DNA from: Nocardia brevicatena NBRC 12119
GTDB lineage: Bacteria > Actinomycetota > Actinomycetes > Mycobacteriales > Mycobacteriaceae
DNA: 64,000 nucleotides
Reading direction: 5' to 3'
Assembly: GCF_000308495.1 (NCBI RefSeq)
Contig: NZ_BAFU01000059.1
Span: forward strand, 62,001 to 126,000
This document shows positions 50,290 through 62,854 of the stretch, piece by piece (the first letter of the stretch is position 1; every line of letters begins with the position of its first letter). The notes under the pieces were generated by a model, which saw nothing but the letters and a program-made list of their open reading frames with translations, was not told where the DNA came from and did no database searches. Both the position numbers and the translations under genes were made by a program.

Positions 50290-51769
50290 TGTCGAGAATC
50301 CCGCTCTCCATCGCCTTGTCGATATTGCGCAGATGCTCGGAATAGGACTCGGTGAACAGCGTCGTTCCCTCCCGATCGACCGTCACGAAGTACAGCCACG
50401 GCCCGGTCTCGGGCTTCTCCATGGCGCGCAGGGCGGCCAACGACGGCGAGGAAATCGGGGTGGCGGGTAACCCGGCCATGGCGTAGGTGTTCCACGGTGT
50501 CTGTTGCTCCCGATCGGCGTCGGTGGTGGCCAGTTCGGTGGTGTCCAGGGCGTAGTTGACCGTGGAATCGAACTGCAGCGGCTGATCGATCTTCAGCCGG
50601 TTCACGACCACCCGGGCCACCTTGCCCATATCCTGCGGCAGCGCTTCCCGCTCCACCAGTGAGGCAGCGATCAGCGTCTCGTATGGACTCAACCCGGATT
50701 GGTTCACCCGCAACAGTCCGGTGGCCTCGTAGCTGCGGGCGCTCTCGCTGACCAGTTGCCGCAGAATCTGCTCGGGCGTACCGGTGGGATCGAAATTCCA
50801 GCTGCCTGCGGCGATCAGCCCCTCGAGCTGGCGGGCGCGGTCGGGCACCGTGCGTACCCGGTCCATGGCCCATTCCGGTACCCCCAGCGCGGCCAGGTCG
50901 CTTCCGGCGCCCGCCGCGGCCAACTGCTCGTAGGTAACGCATTTGCGTTCCGGTTCCGTGCCGATACAGCTGGCGGCGGCGATCTTGGTGTAGATGCCCT
51001 CATGGGGGGCACCGGTGTTCACATCGTGCTGGTCGTGCAGTTGCCGGCCCTCCGAGATCACCAGATGGCCCACCCGTGATTCCGGGGCGACCATCGCGGC
51101 GACCGCGTCGGCGGCCGGACTGTGTTGCGGTACCGCGTAATAGCCCGGCTGGATCGAATCCATCGCCGAGTTCTGCACCGCCGCTTCGTAGAACGCCTCC
51201 GAACTGGCGACAACACCGGCGGCGTGCATGGCCTCGGCGACCTCCAGCGCGGTCTCCCCCTCGCGTACCTGCACCACCACCGGCGGTCCGGACGGCCCGG
51301 CGAAATCCTCGGGCGGCATATAGCGGTGCATCCACTTCCACCCCACGGCCATTGCCGCGAGGACGAGCAGCATCGCGAACGCGCCGAGGACGAGGCGCCG
51401 ATTTCTGCGTCCACGCTGTTTCGCGGCGGCCTTCCGGGACGCGACCCGACCACCGGAGGAACTGCGCGATGTCGGACGCCGCCGCCCACCCGCATCGGTG
51501 CGGGTGCGGGCGTTCCCGCGTTGCCGGGTGCGTCGTGGGCGCGGACGCGGTTCGGGTTCGGGCGGATCCTCGTCCACATAGCGGGGAATGACGGTGGTGT
51601 CGTCATCCTCGTAGGGATCCCACTCGACCCATTCGTCGTCGAGGTTTTCGGCCTCCGGCTCGGTCTGGCTGCGCGCGGATCGTTCCCACGCCGAATCGTC
51701 GCGCCGATACCGCCGCTCGGCCTTGCTCTGCCGAAGACGCGCCTCGACCTGCGCCCACCGATCCGTCAT
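50279..51769 (-). CDS. mltG: Endolytic murein transglycosylase MltG
   Basis: About 496 residues. A cytoplasmic Arg-rich N-terminus of about 130 residues, one transmembrane helix ([21 protein letters not shown]), a LysM-like stretch and a YceG domain. The catalytic Glu is in [27 protein letters not shown], followed by [10 protein letters not shown] and [24 protein letters not shown]. It cuts nascent glycan strands at the membrane and sets their length. ATG at 51767-51769 overlaps the ruvX stop. Conserved alaS-ruvX-mltG-aroE order. Confidence 0.95.
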   Translation of the reverse strand: MTDRWAQVEARLRQSKAERRYRRDDSAWERSARSQTEPEAENLDDEWVEWDPYEDDDTTVIPRYVDEDPPEPEPRPRPRRTRQRGNARTRTDAGGRRRPTSRSSSGGRVASRKAAAKQRGRRNRRLVLGAFAMLLVLAAMAVGWKWMHRYMPPEDFAGPSGPPVVVQVREGETALEVAEAMHAAGVVASSEAFYEAAVQNSAMDSIQPGYYAVPQHSPAADAVAAMVAPESRVGHLVISEGRQLHDQHDVNTGAPHEGIYTKIAAASCIGTEPERKCVTYEQLAAAGAGSDLAALGVPEWAMDRVRTVPDRARQLEGLIAAGSWNFDPTGTPEQILRQLVSESARSYEATGLLRVNQSGLSPYETLIAASLVEREALPQDMGKVARVVVNRLKIDQPLQFDSTVNYALDTTELATTDADREQQTPWNTYAMAGLPATPISSPSLAALRAMEKPETGPWLYFVTVDREGTTLFTESYSEHLRNIDKAMESGILDSGR

Positions 51770-52319
51770 TCCTCGTCTCCGGATGTCGCGGGGCGAATCG
51801 CCTCGTCGACCGACCTCATCACCGCACTCCGTTCGTCCAACCAACCCTGCAGGATCTCCACGGCTGCCGCCTGATCGATCACCTGCCGTTGCCCACGCGC
51901 GCGGACACCACTGTCCCGCAAAGCGCGTGCTGCAGACACCGTAGTCAAACGTTCGTCGGAAAGCCTGATCGGCACTTCGGGCACCGCCGCCCGCAAACGG
52001 TCGGCGAATGCACTGGCCAGAGTAGCCGCGGTTCCCTTTTTCCCACGTAAAGTGCGCGGTAATCCGACAACTATTTCGACTGCCTCGTACTCTCGAACAA
52101 TCTCGGCAATTCGTTCGACGTCCGAGGATGTCACACCGCGTCGCGGCCGCTCGACCCGTGCGACCGTCTCCACTGGTGTGGCGAGGATACCGTCGGGATC
52201 GCTCGCCGCGACCCCGATTCGGACACTGCCGACATCGATACCGATCCGCCGGCCGCGCCCCGGGTCGGTGCAGGGGTCGGGACGGTCGACCGGACGATTC
52301 CCCTCGGGGTCCTCCGCCA

Positions 52320-52320
<1 letters not shown>
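51766..52320 (-). CDS. ruvX: Holliday junction resolvase-like RuvX (YqgF)
   Basis: About 184 residues with a 25-residue Pro/Asp-rich N-terminal tail. RNase H-like fold: [49 protein letters not shown], and [17 protein letters not shown]. The family acts in 16S rRNA 5' maturation and has been proposed as a resolvase. ATG at 52318-52320 overlaps the alaS stop (ATGA). Confidence 0.95.
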
Positions 52321-54998
<2,678 letters not shown>

Positions 54999-55050
54999 AG
55001 ATACCCAGCCTACCGGTGTCCGCACCGGATTATTTCACCTGTGTCCGATT

Positions 55051-55267
55051 GCTGTGCTCGATGGCCCGCGCGTTCGCGCGGGCGGGGTTGCTGTGTTGGA
55101 TGGCGCCGCCTCCCGGCGGCGCGGGGTTGCGGCCCTGACGGGTCTCGCGTTTCGGCCCCCGAGACTCGCGCCTTCGGCGCATGCGCTTCGGGGGCCGAAA
55201 CGCGAGACGGGCCGCAACCCTTTGGGGGCCTCGTAAGACTCGGCACAGTGGGCCGAGTCGAGGGGCG
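55051..55267. repeat. Structured repeat module, left arm of inverted repeat around rarA
   Basis: A 217-bp segment that is the reverse complement of 57730-57946 with two mismatches by hand alignment. It contains three foldable parts: CCCGCGCG/CGCGCGGG, GCGCCGCC/GGCGGCGC, and a long nested hairpin with a 21-bp perfect stem. It lies between the alaS start (54998) and a degenerate tandem array at 55301-55615. Confidence 0.85.
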
Positions 55268-55300
55268 GGGGATGCGGTCGAGCCGGACTCGGGCGGGCCG

Positions 55301-55615
55301 TGTGGGATGGCATCGCTTGGTGGTGGCGCCGGCGGGGGCCTCGTGACCTCAGGTCTTCCTCCATGTCGCCGCTGTTGTGACGCCGCTGCGGACGGTTCGG
55401 GTCCGGGCGGGCCCCGACCACCTATGTGAGGGTCGGGGTCCTCGTGGGCTCCGGGTTTCCTGCTTGCGCGATTCCGCCGACGCTACGCCGAGCCCGGGCG
55501 AGCTGTGGTGGATGACCCAGCCTCCAGTGGGCCTGTCGGGGCCCTCGGGACCCCGTGCCTTCCCTTTTGCGCGATGCCGTTCACGACTCGCTCGGTCGGG
55601 CCGGCCCGGGAGGGA
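55301..55615 (+). repeat. Array of about three degenerate repeat units next to rarA
   Basis: Units at about 55301-55421, 55423-55504 and 55505-55615 repeat the same order of blocks as the 4546 array: TGTGGGATGG, GGGGCCTCGTGACCTC, a pyrimidine-rich run, and GACGGTTCGGGTCCGGGCGGGCCCC. It ends within three bases of the rarA stop. Together with 55051-55267 it fills the whole gap between rarA and alaS. Confidence 0.65.
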
Positions 55616-55617
55616 CT

Positions 55618-56973
55618 CTATTGTCCGCGCACGATACGGCGCAGCTTGGCGACCCGTGGGGCCACGGCCCGTTCGTGGCCGTGTTCGGTGGGGTGGTAGT
55701 AGTCCACGCCGACCAGTTCGTCGGGTGGGTATTGCTGGGTGAGCACGCCGTCGGGATGGTCGTGCGGATACCGGTAGCCCCGGGCGTTGCCCAGCCTCTC
55801 CGCGCCCGCGTAGTGACCGTCGCGCAGATGCGGCGGCACCGCGCCCACCTTTCCGTCGGCGATATCCGCCATGGCCGCGCCGATGGCCGCGACCACCGCG
55901 CCCGATTTCGGCGCGGTGGCCAGATGGATGGTGGCCTGTGCCAGCGCCGGCCGGGACTCCGGCATACCCACCAACTGGACCACCTGCGCAGCGGCGGTGG
56001 CGGTCTGCAGCGCGGTGGGATCGGCCATCCCGATGTCCTCGCTGGCGTGGATCATCAGCCGGCGGGCGATGAACCGCGGGTCCTCACCGGCGGCGATCAT
56101 CCGCGCCAAATAGTGCAACGCGGCGTCGACGTCGGAGCCGCGGATGGATTTGATGAAGGCGCTGATCACGTCGTAGTGCTGGTCGCCGGCCCGGTCGTAA
56201 CGCACCGCGGCCCGGTCGACGCTGGCGGCAACCAGATCGACGTCGACGGTACCGTCCGGGGAGGATTCCACCGAGGCCTCCAGCGCGGTAAGTGCCCGAC
56301 GCGCGTCGCCGCCGGCGATGCGCACGATATGGTCCAGCGCGGCCTCGGTCACGGTGTATCGGCCGTCCAGCCCGCGCGGATCGGCGAGGGCGCGGGTGAG
56401 CACCGTACGGATATCGGCTTCGGTGAGCGAACGCAGTTGCAGCACCAGTGACCGCGACAGCAGCGGCGACACCACCGAGAACGACGGGTTCTCGGTGGTC
56501 GCGCCGACCAACAACACGATCCGGTTCTCCACCGCGGCAAGCAGGGCGTCCTGCTGGGTTTTGGAGAACCGGTGCACCTCGTCGATGAACAGCACCGTCT
56601 GTTCCCCGGCGAGCAGCCGCCGCCGAGCCACATCGATGACCCCGCGCACCTCCTTGACCCCCGCCGACAACGCCGACAGCGCCTCGAACCGGCGCCCGGT
56701 GGCCTGCGAGATCAGCGACGCCAGGGTGGTCTTCCCGGTACCCGGCAGTCCGTAGAGCAGCACCGAGGCCGCCCCCGATCCTTCGATCAGCCGGCGCAGC
56801 GGCGATCCCGATCCGAGCAGATGCTGCTGTCCCACGACTTCGTCCAGCGACGCAGGCCGCATCCGGACCGCGAGCGGCGCCGTCGCACCCACCCCGCGAA
56901 ACGCGGCGTCACCGGCGGAGGTGTCCGACGAGGCACCCGGGTCACCGGGCACATCGAACAGTCCGTCGCTCAT
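55618..56973 (-). CDS. rarA: Replication-associated recombination protein RarA (MgsA)
   Basis: About 451 residues. A AAA+ ATPase related to clamp loaders that acts at stalled replication forks. N-terminal [22 protein letters not shown], Walker [17 protein letters not shown], Walker [21 protein letters not shown], sensor 1 [21 protein letters not shown], then the C-terminal MgsA tetramerisation domain [31 protein letters not shown] at 56971-56973. It is flanked on both sides by dispersed repeats that form a long inverted repeat. Confidence 0.96.
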   Translation of the reverse strand: MSDGLFDVPGDPGASSDTSAGDAAFRGVGATAPLAVRMRPASLDEVVGQQHLLGSGSPLRRLIEGSGAASVLLYGLPGTGKTTLASLISQATGRRFEALSALSAGVKEVRGVIDVARRRLLAGEQTVLFIDEVHRFSKTQQDALLAAVENRIVLLVGATTENPSFSVVSPLLSRSLVLQLRSLTEADIRTVLTRALADPRGLDGRYTVTEAALDHIVRIAGGDARRALTALEASVESSPDGTVDVDLVAASVDRAAVRYDRAGDQHYDVISAFIKSIRGSDVDAALHYLARMIAAGEDPRFIARRLMIHASEDIGMADPTALQTATAAAQVVQLVGMPESRPALAQATIHLATAPKSGAVVAAIGAAMADIADGKVGAVPPHLRDGHYAGAERLGNARGYRYPHDHPDGVLTQQYPPDELVGVDYYHPTEHGHERAVAPRVAKLRRIVRGQ

Positions 56974-57219
56974 AACAGTGACCGTACCGCCCCGGACAGG
57001 TCCGGGTCCCGGTCACCGCCCGAACCCGCCCCAGAGGGCACCGCCGCCCCTGCGGAACACAGGTGTACTCATCAACCCCTTCGCGGCCGGACGTCCACAG
57101 CCGGGCACCGGCCATCGGAAAGTGCCCACCCCAACTCCACGTCGACGGACGGAACCCTGCGAAGAGCGGTACATGGAGAAAACCGAGCCACCCCGGCCCC
57201 ACCCCACACCTCCCCGAAC
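56974..57219. other. Gap upstream of rarA
   Basis: No gene is supported. The region probably carries the rarA promoter on the minus strand. Weak traces of the dispersed repeat appear toward its right end, and it passes into the array at 57220. Confidence 0.35.
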
Positions 57220-57729
57220 GTCTCACCCCGATGGCCTGGGGACGCCCTGGGTCCGACCCACCCGAAGCGATGTCACATAGCGGCAGCGCCCAGGATGGAA
57301 ACCAAGGTCACGAGGACCCCGATGGCCCCACCGAAGGCAGCGCGACCCACCACACACAGCCCGCCCTGGGTCCGAACCATCCGGAGTGACGTCACCAGCA
57401 ACGGCACGCAGAAGGAAGAACCCGAGGTCACAAGGCCCCCACAGCCTCACCGACGGCGGCCCAATCCATCACTGCCCCGCCCTGGATCCGCTTCACCCGC
57501 AGCGACGTCGCGGCGGCGGAATCACGCAAAGAGGAAAGCCGGAGTCCACGGGACCTCAACCTCGCGTCTCACCTGGGTGGTCGGGCCGGCCAGGTCCGGA
57601 TCGATCGTAGCGACGTCGCGCAGCGGCGACGCGAAGGAAGGGAAGCCCCAGGGGCACGAGGCCCGACAGCACTCCATAGGCGGCACAATCTCACACAACC
57701 CGCCCGATCCGATCCAACCTCAGCGACCT
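57220..57729 (-). repeat. Array of four to five degenerate repeat units (reverse orientation)
   Basis: On the minus strand units of about 110-125 bp repeat the same block order as at 4546 and 55301. On the plus strand each starts at a variant of CCCTGGGTCCGAACC, followed by AGCGACGTC, a GGAAG-rich run, a GTCACGAGGACCCC-like block and CACACAGCCCG. Divergence between units is considerable, so boundaries are approximate. Confidence 0.62.
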
Positions 57730-57946
57730 CGCCCCTCGACTCGCCCCACTGTGCCGAGTCTTACGAGGCCCCCAAAGGGTTGCGGCCCGTCTCGCGTTTC
57801 GGCCCCCGAAGCGCATGCGCCGAAGGCGCGAGTCTCGGGGGCCGAAACGCGAGACCCGTCAGGGCCGCAACCCCGCGCCGCCGGGAGGCGGCGCCATCCA
57901 ACACAGCAACCCCGCCCGCGCGAACGCGCGGGCCATCAAGCACAGC
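57730..57946. repeat. Structured repeat module, right arm of inverted repeat around rarA
   Basis: A 217-bp copy inverted relative to 55051-55267. Foldable parts: GGGTTGCGGCCC (57777-57788) with GGGCCGCAACCC (57862-57873); a 21-bp perfect stem between 57789-57809 and 57835-57855; GCGCCGCC/GGCGGCGC; and CCCGCGCG/CGCGCGGG. Its last bases provide the TGA stop (57936-57938) and final codons of the kinase-like gene. Confidence 0.85.
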
Positions 57947-59102
57947 GTTCCTCCATCACGGCTGCGACTCCCTCGGCGAAATCGCCGATGGTGTCGTTGC
58001 CGCTGCACCGCGCGTCCTCGGCGAGCGCCGCCCACCGGTTGAGCAGTGCTTCCGAACGCGGCACCGACAGCCCGTGCTCCCGGGCGGCGGCGATCCGCGC
58101 GTGGTCGGCGGGCAGGAACCAGTAGGTGGTCAACCACACCCAGATCAGCCGGGCTTCCAGGATCTTCTCGGTGAGCAGATCGTCGTCGGCCAGCGCGGGC
58201 CAGACACCGACGACCTCGGCGCGCCAGGCCTCTACCATCTGCGCGGCCCGTTCCCGGGACAGTTCGAGATCGCACAGGCAGCCGGGGAAGGACACCAGCG
58301 CGTAGGCGATATCGAGGGTGGCGTCGCGGAATCCGCCCCATTCGTAGTCCAGGATGCGCGCGCCCTCGTCGTTGAGGATGACATTGTCGGGGCACAGGTC
58401 CGATGAACTGAAGGCCCGGAAACGGCCGCCGGTGAACAGCCGCGCGGCCTGGGCGACCTGGGCGGCCACCTCGTCGGGAACATCGATGCCGAGTTCACGC
58501 TGCAGCATGCCGGGCACCTCGGCGACCGCCATCTCGGCCTGCTGCGCGATACCGTCGACGCGATGGGTGACGGCCACCCGGCGCAGCAGGGCGACGAAAT
58601 CCGGCTCCCGCCCGACCGTCGCGGCGTGCATCCGGCCGAGGGCCTGCGCGAAGGCCATGAGCGCGTTGCGGGTGGCCGGTTCGGCGCCCGAGCGCAGGAC
58701 GTGGGTCAGTTTGGTGTTCTCACCGAGGTCGCTGAGCACCAGAAGCCGGTCGGGCAGGCTGTGGGCGATGAGGTAGGGGCCGGGTCGCTGGTCGCGGCCC
58801 AGTGCGGTGGTGAACTGATAGGACACGGTTTCCCGGAGGAACGCCGAGTCGACGCTGGCGACTCCCGGGGTGATGGTCACGTTCTTGGGGTCCCTGACCG
58901 CGCCGCGGACCTGCTTGATGATCAGGGTGCGGGGCAGGGAGAAGGAGTTCTCGGCGACCCGGACGCGTAGGACGGTCGTCCTTCCGCTGCCGCTGAGCTC
59001 GGTCGGCTCGCTCAGTTTCACCGAGGCACCCATGCGCTTTGTGAGCAACTGTTGTGCCGCGGACACGACTTCTGTGGCGCGTTCAGCCAGTAGTGCAGTC
59101 AT
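57936..59102 (-). CDS. Aminoglycoside phosphotransferase-like kinase
   Basis: About 388 residues with a choline/aminoglycoside-kinase-like fold: TLIIKQVRG (ATP-binding Lys region), LLVLSDLGENTKLTHVL, LGRMHAATVG, then the catalytic loop FSSSDLCPDNVILND and DYEWGGFRDATLDIAY (metal-binding Asp). The loop has SSD where most members have HGD; the catalytic Asp and downstream Asn remain. The substrate is unknown; ecological resistance should not be assumed. The stop codon and last codons lie in a repeat module. It is divergent from the Pro/Gly-rich membrane protein. Confidence 0.82.
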   Translation of the reverse strand: MTALLAERATEVVSAAQQLLTKRMGASVKLSEPTELSGSGRTTVLRVRVAENSFSLPRTLIIKQVRGAVRDPKNVTITPGVASVDSAFLRETVSYQFTTALGRDQRPGPYLIAHSLPDRLLVLSDLGENTKLTHVLRSGAEPATRNALMAFAQALGRMHAATVGREPDFVALLRRVAVTHRVDGIAQQAEMAVAEVPGMLQRELGIDVPDEVAAQVAQAARLFTGGRFRAFSSSDLCPDNVILNDEGARILDYEWGGFRDATLDIAYALVSFPGCLCDLELSRERAAQMVEAWRAEVVGVWPALADDDLLTEKILEARLIWVWLTTYWFLPADHARIAAAREHGLSVPRSEALLNRWAALAEDARCSGNDTIGDFAEGVAAVMEERCA

Positions 59103-59294
59103 CGCCTCTCAAGCTACTCGCATCCGGTCACTTCTAGCGAGCGGTTGGGCAACCTTTCCGTGTCGCTCGGCGTGTCCCGTGTGTTGTACGGCCAGTATGC
59201 TACTCGCCTTGACACGATTGCACCCCGTCGGGTTTTCTCGTCGTCAACTGCTGTGCGCCACACCGGAAACCAGCCGAGGGAAGGGTCTGCCACC

Positions 59295-60344
59295 GTGACC
59301 GACTCACCGCATTCCGCCCCGGGCACACCTGGCAGTACCGGATCGTCGAAGCCGGGAAGCGGCTCCGGGCCCGAGGCCGGCACGAACCCCGCGAGCGCCG
59401 GGCAGCGGCACGAACCCCCGCCCTCGGGGCACGGCGACCCCCCCTCCGGTACCCGGCAGTTGCCGCCGACCGTGCCGGATGGTGGCCCGGACCTCCGGAA
59501 ACCCGATCCCGGCGAGCGCCCCGACAACCGGCCCTCCGGAAACCCGCAGGAAGTCGGCCACCCACAGGGGGCCGCTCCCGGCACTCCACCGTACGAACCG
59601 GCCGCGGCCCACGGAGGGCAGCAGCCCGGGGCTTTTCCCGGGCAGCCGACCTACGGCTCCACCGGCGCCACGGCCCCGATACCTCCGCAGCCTGCCTACG
59701 GATATCCGCCGAGCGGCCCCCCGCAGCCGTTGGATGTCGGCCACGCCCTGAGCTATGGCTGGGAGACGTTTCGCCGCAATCCGGGGCCGTGGCTCGCGGT
59801 GACCTCGCTCGGGCTGCTCATCTACCTGGTGTTCCTGGTCTTCGTCCAGGTCTTCGAGCCCACGTCGATGGTGGCACTGCTGCTGTTGTTCTTCGCCGTG
59901 ATGGGCGCCCTGTGGGTGGTGCAGGCGGCGCTGGTCCGCGGCGCCCTGTACGAAACGGACGGATACCGTCCGACCTTCGGCTCCTACTTCTACCTGGGTG
60001 CTCTCGTACCCGTTCTACTGACGGCGGTGCTGTCGTTCGCGGCGACCCTGCTCGCCTCGGCGCTGTGCCTGGTGCCCGGTATCGCCGTCGGGATCGGCTG
60101 TATGTTCGCACTGCATTTCGCCATAGAACAGGGCCACGGCCCGCTCGCGGCGATCAAGTCGAGTGTGATGCTGGTACTCGGAAACATCGGGCCGGTCCTG
60201 CTGCTGGTGCTGTCGGTGGCCGCCATGACATTCCTCGGCATCCTGCTGTGCGGTTTCGGCCTGCTGGTCGCCGGCCCGGTCTCGGCGGTGGCGGTGACCT
60301 ACGCCTACCGGGAACTCACCGGAGGTCCGGTCGCGGAGATCTGA
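59295..60344 (+). CDS. Proline/glycine-rich multi-pass membrane protein
   Basis: About 349 residues. The N-terminal 150 residues are low-complexity Pro/Gly/Ser/Thr with repeated PPxYG-like elements (QPAYGYPPSGPPQP), cytoplasmic by prediction. About five or six transmembrane segments follow from DVGHALSYGWETFRRNPGPWLAV onward, with an AxLSFAATLLASALCLVPGIAVGIGCMFALHFAI core, a layout I associate with DUF975/glycerophosphodiester-phosphodiesterase-type membrane domains. A proline/glycine-rich protein is recalled at the same place in mycobacteria. GTG at 59295 (MTDSPHSAPGTPG) has GGGAAGGG nine bases upstream. Confidence 0.85.
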   Translation: MTDSPHSAPGTPGSTGSSKPGSGSGPEAGTNPASAGQRHEPPPSGHGDPPSGTRQLPPTVPDGGPDLRKPDPGERPDNRPSGNPQEVGHPQGAAPGTPPYEPAAAHGGQQPGAFPGQPTYGSTGATAPIPPQPAYGYPPSGPPQPLDVGHALSYGWETFRRNPGPWLAVTSLGLLIYLVFLVFVQVFEPTSMVALLLLFFAVMGALWVVQAALVRGALYETDGYRPTFGSYFYLGALVPVLLTAVLSFAATLLASALCLVPGIAVGIGCMFALHFAIEQGHGPLAAIKSSVMLVLGNIGPVLLLVLSVAAMTFLGILLCGFGLLVAGPVSAVAVTYAYRELTGGPVAEI

Positions 60345-60496
60345 GAATCCGCCCCTCGGATCCGATACCCGGCCGAGCCCTCCCGGGCCGACATCGAACG
60401 AGTCCGAGCCACACCTCGGTACCGTTCGCGCCCGCTCGTACCTGGGCACACCATCGAAGACAGCGTCGACAACACCCTCATAGCCCGTTCACCCGA

Positions 60497-60745
60497 TGGT
60501 CGGTGCCGCCCGGGATCCGGACCGACATCACACCGACGCCTCACACGAAGAGCAAGCCCACAACAACAAACCTTCCGCCGACTCCCAACCCGAAGACCCC
60601 ACCCCCGGTGGGCGGGGCACGCCCCGGATTCGGACCGTTCGGAGCGGGTTCGCGCCGGTAGCGTCGCGCAGGAAGGGAAAGACCCGGAGTCACCAGGGCC
60701 CCGACAGCGCCACCGCCCGGTGGTGCCATCTCACACACAACCCCC
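60497..60745 (-). repeat. One to two degenerate repeat units downstream of the membrane protein
   Basis: A recognisable unit at about 60613-60745 (on the plus strand CACGCCCCGGATTCGGACCG, then CGTCGCGCAGGAAGGGAAAG, then GTCACCAGGGCCCCGAC, then ACACACAACCCC) and a weaker one from about 60497 (CGGGATCCGGACCGACATCA). Same orientation as the 57220 array. Confidence 0.55.
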
Positions 60746-60775
60746 CGGGTTGGACCCCCGCACACTCCCGCCTCC

Positions 60776-60935
60776 GATGCGCCGAAGCTTACGAGGTCCT
60801 CAAAGGGTTGCGGCCCGTCTCGTGTTTCGGCGCCCGAAGCGCATGCGCCGAAGGCGCGAGTCCCAGGCGCCGAAACATGAGATCCGTCAGGGCCGCAACC
60901 CCGCGCCGCCGAAGGCGGCGCCATGAGACACAGTA
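60776..60935. repeat. Third copy of the structured repeat module, overlapping aspS
   Basis: A 160-bp relative of 57730-57946 in the same orientation. The outer stem GGGTTGCGGCCC/GGGCCGCAACCC is unchanged. The inner stem differs in paired fashion: the right copy has GGCCCCC/GGGGGCC and this one GGCGCC/GGCGCC. The last 46 bases encode the end of aspS. Confidence 0.78.
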
Positions 60936-62701
60936 CCGTTGGCCTGGGGTTTGACGTCCAGACCCGATTCCTTGCGCTGCTGCTCGGTAATCGGCGCCGG
61001 CGCGTCGGTGAGCGGATCGACGCCGCCGCCCGTCTTCGGGAACGCGATCACCTCGCGGATCGAGTCCATTCCGGCGAGCAGGGCCGTGATGCGGTCCCAG
61101 CCGAAGGCGATACCGCCGTGCGGGGGCGCACCGAAGGCGAAGGCGTCCAACAGGAATCCGAACTGCTCCTGCGCTTCCTCCGGGCCGATACCCATCACCT
61201 GGAAGATACGTTCCTGCACATCGCGGCGGTGGATACGGATACTGCCACCGCCGATCTCGTTGCCGTTGCATACGATGTCGTAGGCGTAGGCAAGCGCCGA
61301 ACCGGGGTCGGTATCGAAGCTGTCCAGCGACTCCGGTTTGGGCGAGGTGAAGGCATGGTGCACCGCGGTCCACGCCGAGTACCCCAGCGCCACATCGCCG
61401 CTCGCGGTGGCCTCCTCGGCCGGTTCGAACAGCGGCGCGTCCACGATCCACACGAACGACCACGCCTGCTCGTCGATCAGTCCGACCCGCCGCGCGATCT
61501 CCACCCGCGCCGCGCCCAACAGCGCGCGCTGCGCCTTCACCGCGCCGGCGGCGAAGAACACGCAGTCACCCGGCCGGGCCCCGACATGCGCGGCCAGCCC
61601 GTCACGCTCGGCGTCGCTGAGGTTCTTGGCGACCGGACCGCTCGAGGTTCCGTCCTCACCGACCAGTACATAGGCCAGTCCCTTGGCGCCGCGCTGTTTC
61701 GCCCATTCCTGCCAGGCGTCGAGTTGGCGTCGTGGCTGGCTCGCGCCGCCGGGCATGACGACCGCACCCACATAGGGGGCCTGGAACACCCGGAACGGGG
61801 TATTCGCGAAGAACTCGGTGCATTCGGTGATCTCCACCCCGAAACGCAGATCCGGTTTGTCGGTGCCGAACCGCCGCATGGCCTCTGCATAGGTCATATG
61901 CGGGATCGGGGTGGGGATCCGGTAGCCGACGAGTTTCCACAGCGCGACGAGGATCTCCTCCGCCAGCAGGATCACGTCCTCTTGGCGGACGAAGCTCATC
62001 TCGATATCGAGCTGGGTGAACTCCGGCTGCCGGTCGGCGCGGAAGTCCTCGTCGCGGTAGCAGCGCGCGATCTGGAAGTAGCGTTCGATCCCACCGACCA
62101 TCAGCAGCTGTTTGAACAGCTGCGGGCTCTGCGGCAGTGCGTAGAAATTGCCCGGTTGTAGACGTGACGGAACCAGGAAGTCCCGGGCGCCCTCCGGGGT
62201 GGACCGAGTGAGCGTCGGAGTCTCCACCTCGACGAACTCGTGCCGGGCCAGGACGGCGCGGGCAGCGGCGTTCACCTTCGATCGCAGCCGGATCGCATGC
62301 GCGGGTCCTTCTCGGCGCAGGTCCAGGTAGCGGTGCTTGAGGCGGGCCTCTTCGCCGGGCTCGTCGTCGAGCTGGAACGGCAGCGGCGCGCTCTCGTTGA
62401 GCACCTCCAGTTCCTGCACGTTCACCTCGATGGCGCCGGTCGGCAGCTCCGGGTTCTCATTGCCCACGGGGCGCTGCTCGACCACGCCGACAACGCGCAC
62501 ACAGTATTCCGCGCGCAGCCGATGCGCCTGTTCGGCGGCCGCGCCCTCCCGGAACACGGCCTGCGCCACGCCCGAGGCATCACGCAGATCGATGAAGATC
62601 ACGCCACCGTGGTCACGCCGCCGAGCCACCCAACCGGAAAGGGTGACGGTCTGACCGACCTGTTCGCTTCGCAGCGAACCGGCCAAGTGGGTGCGCAGCA
62701 C
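60887..62701 (-). CDS. aspS: Aspartyl-tRNA synthetase
   Basis: About 604 residues. Class IIb synthetase: an N-terminal OB anticodon-binding domain ([40 protein letters not shown]), [27 protein letters not shown], motif 2 in [29 protein letters not shown], and motif 3 at the C-terminus ([15 protein letters not shown]). GTG at 62699-62701 ([10 protein letters not shown]) has AAGGAAT upstream. The C-terminal tail after the [13 protein letters not shown] region ([14 protein letters not shown]) is encoded in a dispersed repeat copy, which also provides the TGA. Confidence 0.97.
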   Translation of the reverse strand: MLRTHLAGSLRSEQVGQTVTLSGWVARRRDHGGVIFIDLRDASGVAQAVFREGAAAEQAHRLRAEYCVRVVGVVEQRPVGNENPELPTGAIEVNVQELEVLNESAPLPFQLDDEPGEEARLKHRYLDLRREGPAHAIRLRSKVNAAARAVLARHEFVEVETPTLTRSTPEGARDFLVPSRLQPGNFYALPQSPQLFKQLLMVGGIERYFQIARCYRDEDFRADRQPEFTQLDIEMSFVRQEDVILLAEEILVALWKLVGYRIPTPIPHMTYAEAMRRFGTDKPDLRFGVEITECTEFFANTPFRVFQAPYVGAVVMPGGASQPRRQLDAWQEWAKQRGAKGLAYVLVGEDGTSSGPVAKNLSDAERDGLAAHVGARPGDCVFFAAGAVKAQRALLGAARVEIARRVGLIDEQAWSFVWIVDAPLFEPAEEATASGDVALGYSAWTAVHHAFTSPKPESLDSFDTDPGSALAYAYDIVCNGNEIGGGSIRIHRRDVQERIFQVMGIGPEEAQEQFGFLLDAFAFGAPPHGGIAFGWDRITALLAGMDSIREVIAFPKTGGGVDPLTDAPAPITEQQRKESGLDVKPQANGTVSHGAAFGGAGLRP

Positions 62702-62854
62702 GGGATTCCTTTCGACGGATGTGGCACCGGAACAGCCTTCCGGATCGGTTGCCATGGTAGTGAGACACGAGGTCCGGGCGGAAACCGATATCCGTTCGCA
62801 CTGCGTTCGACCGTGCCGGGCCTGCGCCGGACACGTCATAGGTAGGGTTTCGGT

